From Ectobius pallidus (taxonomy: Eukaryota; Arthropoda; Insecta; Blattodea; Ectobiidae): 64,000 nt of DNA. A program made the translations under genes and the position numbers. This document shows, one piece after another, positions 55,753 through 64,000 of this stretch; the stretch's first letter is position 1, and each line of letters opens with the position of its first letter. Below the pieces are notes generated by a model. That model was not told the origin of the DNA. It saw only the letters and a program-made list of their open reading frames with translations, and searched no databases. The stretch spans positions 64,373,073 to 64,437,072 of the forward strand of contig CAXKWD010000006.1 of assembly GCA_964059195.1 (NCBI GenBank), given 5' to 3'.

Positions 55753-58700
55753 TCGTATTGCGGGGACAGCATTTTCAGCTGTTCACGCTGAGTTTGTGCC
55801 AATGATGGGCAAGCAATATATCAGAAGTCTGTAAAAAAATATATCATCTGATACGTTATTCATCGCTGTACACTTTGCTTTAGTTGATGAATAGGGTTGT
55901 TTATTGTAAGCCCTAAGCATGTAAAAAGAGACAAAATAGGATGGAACATTTTTATTTCAATGTCTGCAGTAACTTATTATTTTTAAGATTTTTGGGGAAG
56001 AATATGTGAAAGTGATATAATAAGGCTTTGATTTTTGGTTTGATATAATTTGATTTTAGCCCCTAAATGGTTGTTTGGCAACATGAAAGTGGGAAATACA
56101 ATATCCCGTATAGACAGTAAAATGTTATGTTAAAATGTTATGTGCAGAAGCAATGGGTTGCAAAAAAGTCCTGTATGAGCGACAAAAAAGCTATATCTAG
56201 CATTTAATGAGGGAATAAGAGTATTCTGAGTGTGATAGGTCGTTCACCTTTGCTTCAAACTCTACATACATTTTGAAATCGACGGGCTACGATGCCCATT
56301 TTATGCAATTTATTGTATAGACGGAGTGCATTATAAAGAAGAGAATTATTATTTATGTATGATTTTGGGATGAAAAAGATATTAAGTTTATGATTATAAT
56401 TTATTTATCATTTATATCTGTTTGTGTATCTTTTTTGTATTTGAAGTAAACAAATTAAATATACATAAAACTATTTGTAATTTGTTCATATTTAAAACAG
56501 TAGATTTTTAATATGTGAAAAAATGATATATTAGTATCGATAATAACTGAAGCCTCCTTGATCTAGCTGTTGTATAACAATAGTAATAATGAGAGTCTGA
56601 AAGTTAGTTCTCGCTATGTATTGATCGTCAATAAGTATTCAGTATGAAATGTTATCTGGGTGACAAAGAAACGGACACAGAAGGGACGTGTGTAAATGGC
56701 AAGGGGAGGGTACAAATCTTGTATAAAAACTACGCCAGACTACATTCAATAAATTGGATGGGATCTAAGAAAGACGAGGACAGGCAACGTTTTTATACGG
56801 ACTGTCTACTAGACATGTGATATATAACCATCACAGAAAAGTCCAGGAACAGCAGCAGCTTCAAGGCTCTAGTTTCTAGCTGCAAGAAAATAGAAATGGA
56901 GCAAAACAGAGAATGCATAAGCTTAAGTCGGAGAAACGTCATTTCAATGTTGACAGCCGGCATTGCTGGGCTACTTCACTCAGAATAGACATTTCAACAA
57001 TAATGCTCTTCCTACTGGAAGCAGTGTTTGCTTACATGAATGCAACGAATATGATAGCGTATGGAAGGAACCTAGACAGGAGGAGTCTACTATAGTATTT
57101 ATCTGTAAAGTACAAACCGGATGTAATTTATGAGTTTAGTGATTACTCCAGGAATTGAATATGTACATATAGTCTAAGGTTAAGATAACAGCATAGGTTT
57201 AACGGCTTTTACTTTATAAAGTAACCAGTAACAGCTCAGTTTTTTCCCTACACATACTCCTCATACATAAGTGTAACAGGAACAAAAATTGGCCTGTTAC
57301 TCCAAGTCCTTAATTGTTTTTTTAATGCCTAAAATTACGCAAAACGACAGTTCATGAACGAAGATTAGAGCCCTAATAACCTCTGTTTAGACTTAACTTA
57401 TATCTAATTTAGTATACACAAATGAAAGTCCATTCTTTAAGCTTTCCAATGAGCCCTATCTGATCATCCTACTGATTAAAATAGAAATTCTACGGCTTTC
57501 AGAAAATAAGTCTGAAATTACTTTTTTTGCTTGCCCATGTTCCAAACAAATGCCTATATCTCAGGAGTAAAATTTCTTAGAGGTATAAAAAGATTCGTTT
57601 TTGGGTTCAGAAGACTGGTACATATCACCTACCAAATTTCATCAAAATAAAAAATTGTGTGGCAAAAAATTTTCTTAAAATTTGTTGATTCAATATGGAA
57701 TGACCCTTATTCAAAGTAACATTTACCTGAATTGGTGGACTTCTTTTAATAATATCACAGATTAATAGAAAAATGTGCCAAATGGTATTTATGGTAGGTA
57801 TATAATTACATACTTCTCTACTTATATATTTGCTTGAGTAACCAAAAATTAGTATGTATGAGGTATCCCTCCCCTAGGGGGTATAAAAGGAAGGATGAAA
57901 GGTTTCTCAACCTGGGAACTAACTAATCTCACATTTCAAACTGGGCCCAACATAGGTGTGTATGAAGTTCCCAGGGAAAGCAGCACACAACAGAAAGAAT
58001 AAGATCGATTCTTCCTGCAAAGTAATGATTATTTGGAATCGAACTTACAAACTAATAATAAAATAAATGAAATAAAAATACTTTATAACCTTTACAGTAT
58101 ATTAAATACAATTAAAGTGGTTTGAAATATTTTCTAAAAAATTTCCAAGCATGGAAACTTTGCCAAACACTGGATTAATTTTAATTGGCTATATTACGGA
58201 AAATACTGGAATTATAGTATAGGGTAACTTTTTTAAAATTCACATCAATGCAGCTTCGTTAAGCCAGATCAGATAAAATAGATTATATTGGGCTTAGTAC
58301 CGGTACCGTACTTCATAATTTGATAGATTATAACCAAAAAAAAAGTATTTTAAAGCACCAAATTAAAAACTGCTGACTTTCTAAAAAAAACAAAGGGGGG
58401 AGTACCAACCATGGACTGTCCATATCAATTAAAACATAATTAATTGTTAACGGGCCCTGAAATACTATCCGAGTTGGACGCCTTCGAAATCCGAAACGGC
58501 AGAGACATGGGAGACGTCGGCCTCCTCAGACTAAAAATAAAAAAAATTCAGAAACCACACAATAACAAGCAGGGAAATGCTGAAGTGAAAACAAAAATGA
58601 GAACAATACGGATAATATGTCCACTAGGGATAAAGATGATGCATTCTTTTTAGTTTCTACATAAGGAATAAACTTTTGAAATCCCCACAGTAAAACAACT

Positions 58701-59982
58701 TGTCCATGTAGGCGTACTCGGAAGCTGGAAATTTTTAGAAATATTTAGGGACGTTCACATTTAGATTCTGAAAAACTGAAAGCAGAAGTTTTCGAAAAAT
58801 TAAAGCAAGAAAAGTACCTGTAGAATTTTAAGCCCTTTTTCAAACTCTGCCTCCCGGAGGAAAAAAAACTTATCTATGATGTAGTTTCTTGTTTGTTTAA
58901 TGCAATAATGTGAAAATTTATAAGTTATAACTTTTTCGATTAAATTTATTTGTTATTTAATCCCCATACTATTTGATACGTTATAACTTATAACATCTTC
59001 ATAAATATAAGCCTTTCTTAAATTAAACCAATTCAAATAAATTTTATTTAAACACTTACCAATACGAGGCTAAAGAACGTGAAATTCCATGTTTAATCAA
59101 ATGATAAATAATATAATGATTGAAGTGGCAATTTAAGGGGGGCGAAATTGTTTCTCGTGTAGGGCACAAAAATACCTAAATGTCCTAAAAATGCCCTAAA
59201 TACCAAAAGAAGCCTTAATGGCATCCGCGGTCTGTATAAGTAGGGCTACTTACCATACCATGCAGTACTATCATATTGGTCTCCTCAGTATAAAATCTCA
59301 TATAACGTATGTAGTAAAGTTCCTTTCACTATCTCTAAATTACTAAGAACAATTCTAGGTTTTACTCCATGATGTAAAATATTATAAATAATAAACATTT
59401 TTTAATTGAGAATTTGTATGGTCGTTTAAAGCCCTGCTGGTTTCAGGATTATGGTTGTCTATACTTAGCGGTGTATCAGTAATTTTTACTCAAGTCTATT
59501 TTCTAAACGATTAGTGGTACAAGAATTAGTGGATTTCAGGTTTAAGTGAAGGGTTAATAATATAGGCTATAAAAAATATAATGTAATTTATATAAAGGCG
59601 GAATTGCCTTACTGACAGTACAAGCACAATTTTGAATTGTAGGCCTACAGAATTTTATGCAAAGACGTTAATATGTGTGTTGACGCATTTTGCTTCTTTT
59701 TCTTTCTAGAAATTTTAAAGAAAGTGTGAGGCACATCTCTAACGAAAACGAATTTTATTGCATACTCTTGCAATATATTATTTTCAGAAAACATATTGTG
59801 TAAAATGAAAATCCTTCAACGTATATTCTAAATTGTGTTATGTCTTTAATTTAAGAGAAATTGATCTATTAGTGAGAGAATAACTTTAAATGGTTGTACA
59901 TCACTATTATGAATGTACTGATTCCCACAAGAAAAAAATGTTAATAGGAAAATTATGTTACATCTATATAGAATAATTTCCT
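55753..59982. other. Long non-coding stretch, no gene recognised
   Basis: Over 4 kb with no recognisable coding sequence. At 56640-57095 several overlapping short frames exist (plus strand, about 60 codons each) in a slightly GC-richer patch. At 57880-57900 cctagggggtataaaaggaagg looks like a TATA core promoter. 58444-58653 has a 69-codon Lys/Ile-rich plus-strand frame. None is supported as a gene. Confidence 0.45.
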
Positions 59983-60084
59983 GGGCTTCTAACCAGATAT
60001 TTATTTTGATAAATTCCGACGTTTCGCAGCCGATCTGACGTCGAACGTCGGAATTTCTCCAAATAAATACCTGATAAGAAGCCC
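59983..60084. mobile_element. Palindromic mini-MITE (41-bp arms, 20-bp loop)
   Basis: Arms 59983-60023 and 60044-60084 are imperfect reverse complements (gggcttct..aaattccgacgtt against aacgtcggaattt..agaagccc). It would fold into a single hairpin. No clear target-site duplication flanks it. Confidence 0.75.
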
Positions 60085-60437
60085 TGTAAAATCTTCTGTA
60101 GTACCAGCACCAGGAAAATATCAAAGTAGATTCCACATTCTGTGTTCACATCATGAACATGAGTAACAAAATATTTTTCTTGATATCAAATTATTTGAAT
60201 GAGAGAGAGGATTAATGTTCGATTGGTTTGGGGTTTTACCCCTTTTCTCCAGAACCTTCGAGAATATAATTATATTTTCAAGACATTACTTACAGGAGAA
60301 CAAACATGAGAATACTGGCAATACATCATCTCCCTGACTGTTGTCGCAGGGTTTTCAAAGGAAGAAGACAAAAAATATATAAGCGACATGATGCACGCGC
60401 CCGTTGCAAGGATAATGCAACTTCGTCATTATCATTA

Positions 60438-60662
60438 TCAATGAATAGATTCGTCGCAGTTCTCCCCTTCATTGGAAGCAGATGATGCCGAGAAGGACGA
60501 CCCACCGCTGCCGCCGTCAGCTCTTGTAAAGGGTGGGGAAGAAAAATCAACCATGTGGAAATCCTGGTGAGCACATTCACCACTCCATCTCTTTCTAAGA
60601 CAGTCAAGACTCGGTAATGACGGCGGACACAATGATGGTTCGTCTTCCGTGGAGCGTGGCAA
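60438..60662 (-). CDS. Candidate terminal coding exon of an unknown gene
   Basis: In a GC-rich island within AT-rich DNA, the minus strand reads LPRSTEDEPSLCPPSLPSLD, then FHMVDFSSPPFTRADGGSGG and a Ser-rich tail ending NEGENCDESIH-stop. The frame stays open about 35 codons further upstream. A pyrimidine-rich gtcgtcctccag just before 60662 could be a splice acceptor. The Ser/Gly/acidic low-complexity tail resembles cytoplasmic tails or regulatory C-termini, but I recognise no family. A competing frame (60703-60326) is open on the same strand. Confidence 0.3.
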   Translation of the reverse strand: MPRSTEDEPSLCPPSLPSLDCLRKRWSGECAHQDFHMVDFSSPPFTRADGGSGGSSFSASSASNEGENCDESIH

Positions 60663-60720
60663 CTGGAGGACGACTGAGACGTCAGCCGTGGCAAAACAAT
60701 CATTCTTTGAATGAATTTCT

Positions 60721-63700
60721 ACATGCGCAAACCGGATGTACCGTCATGGTCTTAAACTTCTTGCCCACACTTCCATTCTAGACATCATTGTCAACTTTGT
60801 TTTATTTCTAATACTGACAGCATTGTCTGCCTAAGAGCGTGGAAACTTTTGGTTTTATTGTGGCGACAATTTGCTTGATGGCGAAAGTGTGACAGGAATC
60901 ACGCAGTAGGAGGATGAGGATTTACGAGCTAAGATTAAGAAGAGAAAGATGGTTTTGCAAACGTCGAACTATCCCCGAATGCGTTAAGATTGAAATATGA
61001 CCTTATTGTGAGAAAATGTACTGCACAGTTCAGGAACTATGTTGTGATTAGAAATATCAAGTGAAATTGCATGTCCATGTCTTTTTTACCAGCATATCTG
61101 CCTTCTCTTCACTATCTCTTAATATAATTCCATAATGATTTTCCTTTTGTTTGAATTCCTGTACCGTTCATATGGGCTACAGAAATTTGCAGAATAACGG
61201 TGATATTTCATAATAAGACTACCATGAATATTGTTAAAAATCGTTCGCAATTAAAAAATAAAACCTATTAATTTAATGTTTTATAGGAACCTTATGGTCA
61301 CCTCATCGCGTCTATAGCAAATGGAGAATAGAAGGAAAAAGGATCAAGATCCGTTAATCTTAGAAAAATTAGTTACCACTTCTAAATTATAGCTAATAGG
61401 AGAGTATCATGCTAAGTATTGCCGACTGAGCGTGGATTATAGAGTCCAAGGAAGAATGTGGTTTAAATTTGAGAATGTTATGAAAGAAAAACCAAATTCT
61501 CACTTTCAATTGACTCTCTTAAAAAATGTTCCTTTTGTGACCCTGATCTCCTTTCCACTTTACCCTTCAAATGTGAGCATTGGATCTATTTTAAATGCTA
61601 GAAAACGATATCAGACTAATCAATAGAAAATTACAATATTAATATTAATTTGCTTTCTAAGAATATGCAGCAGCAGAGTTAAAATTACCAAATTTATCAT
61701 AAACTGAAATCGCCTTTCTGTTTTTGTTTACTTAATATTTTCTACACTACCACGTCACGCCACAGAATCAATAATTTTTGGCGTGAGAAGTGAAGCACAT
61801 GTTTTGTTAAGCCTTGAGAACATAACGCAATGTTACTCCTTCACGTACCGTACACTCTGTTAAACTGCACAATAATTAGTGGGCCTAAGTATTCTTAATT
61901 TCTGTTGGCCATGATTGACAAGAAATGTAATTCATTACATTTTTAAAGAGCATATTTCAGGCATAGGCTATTTGAGTTTGTTTGTGTACCCTAACTCTCT
62001 TTCTCTTTCCTCATCCGAGTCAGATGGATTCTTCTTAAACTATTAATTAGTTTTGTAAGAATTTTTTATTGGTTGATATGTAGACCTAACACTTACCTAC
62101 AAGTTAGTGATGAAAATAGTTATTTATGAGCCAAGTGTTAAAAGCCATATTTTATTCTGCGACTAGGTTATCAGCAAAAGAGAATCATTTTACAATGTGT
62201 ATCATACACTATTTTTCAGGAAGTCATGAAAATATTTGGGAAAGAAAAATAACTGTAAGGTTTATTGTAATGAAGTATGCACTATGGAGCCAGCCATATT
62301 GCAGCGCACAAATGATTGTTATTGCTTTTCTGGTACAGGACTGCCAACGTAAAGACAACGGGTTTCACGCACCAAGTATGGCGATTTATGCAATCACCGT
62401 GAGAAATTCACATTTAAAAACCTTAATGAATTATTACATTTTCAATAAGTCATTTCAGTGAGTCTATTTAAAAATCATTTCAAATATTTTAAACTGAAAG
62501 AGAATTTTTCATGTGGAGGAATCAATGTTGGTTACCCTAGAGTGTTATAATTTTATAGTTAATATCATCGATCGTTAAAAGTGCTTTTTTTTTTACCTTC
62601 GACTGTCTAAAATCTTATTTATGTAAGCCTATGAATACGGAAGTCAATGGATTTCTTATTTTTCACGTTTGTAACCAGTTGAATTGCAAACGTTAGGATT
62701 GCTTGTCCAATTGATTGACAGTTCAAACAAGCAGATTCTCCCTGATGGAGATTTCTGGGAGTATTTCTACATCAGTGAGTGTCACAAATTAAACCCTTTC
62801 TCATGTTTTTTTTTTTTTTTTCCAGAAGGCTTCATTATCAACTTTGATGGCTGTCAGATTGGGTGATACCGTAAATGAACTTTCTCTCACTGATTTCCCA
62901 TCGGTCTTATTTCCCACGAGCAGCAATGCTGTTCTTCCAGATATGTGGGAGAGGTGCTTTATCCAATAGTGAAAGTTGCAGGCCTAAAAGAAGATATAGT
63001 CAATTTCTCTTCGTTTTGTCCCTGCTTGTGTTCCTCGTTAATCTACTTGATTTCTGATTCATGTAATGATATTACGTGTCTTTTGCGGACTAATGGTAAC
63101 ACTACTTCGCAGCAGATCACCTTGAAGCAGCTGCTATCTTAGGTAAAAATTTGGATGGGTGTCCACTGCCTTCTCCTTTTACAATTACTGTTTAGTCTAG
63201 TACAGACCTACCCCCAAACTCTGCTGGTGATCTACTGCCATTAATTATTAGATATCCTCTTTTCTTTTAGTTAATGGGAAAATGGGATTGTTAAAGAACA
63301 AAAATACTGCTTGGTCTGGTGTTTCAGCTCTACTTTTCTTCAGTTTTACAATACTTCTAACCATGAGTGTACGGTGGGGGAGGGTTGAGGGGGTTGAAAC
63401 CCCTCCCGAAATATCTGAGATGTGCAATAACTTAAAACAAAAACATTGGTTTGGTTATTTTATTATATTTTCATACATATCACAGAATTTTTACAAAACT
63501 CTTGTAAATTTTAATTTCTCATTAATGATTCTTTACTTTCGTAATTTATTTAATAATAATGCACATACTTAATCTCAATAAGCAAATAATATGAAATAAC
63601 TTATATTGTAGAGGATAGCACAGGCCTATTTTTATTAAATAATTTATTTATATTGGTGGGTACTTATAACAGTGACGCGTTAATGGTAAAAAAAAATCCT

Positions 63701-64000
63701 CAAAAAATTCTCATAAATGATTCGATATCCTGGATATTTATTGGTGTGATCAGTTGGATCTCAACTTTCAATACGTAAAACCAAATTTTCTGGAATGAAC
63801 TTAGCTCCTGAAATCAGCACGAGTAGTTAAACGAAATTACTACGTCTGCAATCAACTTGCCGATACAGAAACAACAGAATATAGATACAATGATTCATAG
63901 TGCTCCGCATAAAGAAATCATGTGGAATATTGCCCATAATGTGTATTGCATCCTACATTAGGCCTACTATGACAATTTCTCAACAGAAAGGTTTTATTTA
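60721..64000. other. AT-rich non-coding DNA, no gene recognised
   Basis: Frames of 60-111 codons occur (for example 62126-62461 plus) without motifs. A long T run lies at 62809-62822. Near 63376-63410 tggggg..gggttgaaacccctccc is a small GC-rich inverted sequence of the kind found at TE ends. Confidence 0.45.

Noticed and set aside
62126..62461. 111-codon plus-strand frame
   Set aside because: Long for the region, but it has no domain, signal or splice evidence and ordinary AT-rich codon content.

Overview
This window looks like AT-rich, gene-poor nuclear DNA from an animal, most probably an insect. The evidence is the transposon repertoire: APE-type LINEs, insect-type Helitrons, hAT, mariner and IS630/Tc1-like elements, tRNA-derived SINEs and MITEs. 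The repeat families and the very frequent palindrome TAGGCCTA fit a large polyneopteran genome such as a cockroach or termite, but that placement is inference. There are no bacterial operons, rRNA genes or canonical tRNA genes. I could not identify any complete host protein-coding gene.

Layout. 1-7.4 kb: a hAT-type MITE (1784-2089), a TA-flanked MITE (2102-2316), a possible minus-strand promoter (2982-2863), then a minus-strand Helitron (3469-7350) into which a LINE has jumped (3734-6976). That LINE has an uninterrupted endonuclease/reverse transcriptase ORF of 954 codons, the only intact recognisable protein here. 8-17 kb: a tRNA-derived SINE, a mariner transposase relic, a 3.4-kb segment with 370-bp inverted repeats, and a Tc1/IS630-like transposon (14267-16615) that keeps matching TIRs, TA flanks and a helix-turn-helix exon but has a Helitron piece where the catalytic half should be. 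17-26 kb: a purine-rich stretch, a candidate LTR with primer-binding site, a hAT derivative with a perfect 8-bp target-site duplication and a BED-like N-terminal ORF, a near-perfect foldback palindrome, a Gypsy gag scrap, an LTR-like block and a 39-bp minisatellite.

26-47 kb: SINEs, several MITE families, two 5'-truncated LINE relics, a decayed hAT transposase (about 38130-39345), and tandem plus dispersed Helitrons. In one MITE family two different SINE-like elements have entered the same internal site. 47-64 kb: a broken RTE-like LINE with its 5' leader (49404-52725), a tandemly duplicated compound repeat (53135-55752) interrupted by a 1-kb element, and then mostly featureless DNA with a small palindromic MITE and one exon-like open frame (60438-60662, minus).

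The mobile elements show a nested history: LINE in Helitron, Helitron in IS630-like transposon, Helitron next to decayed hAT, SINE in MITE. Three small open frames (about 22181-22408 plus, 60438-60662 minus, 36655-36757 minus) have exon-like properties and are the best candidates for unannotated host exons, at low confidence.
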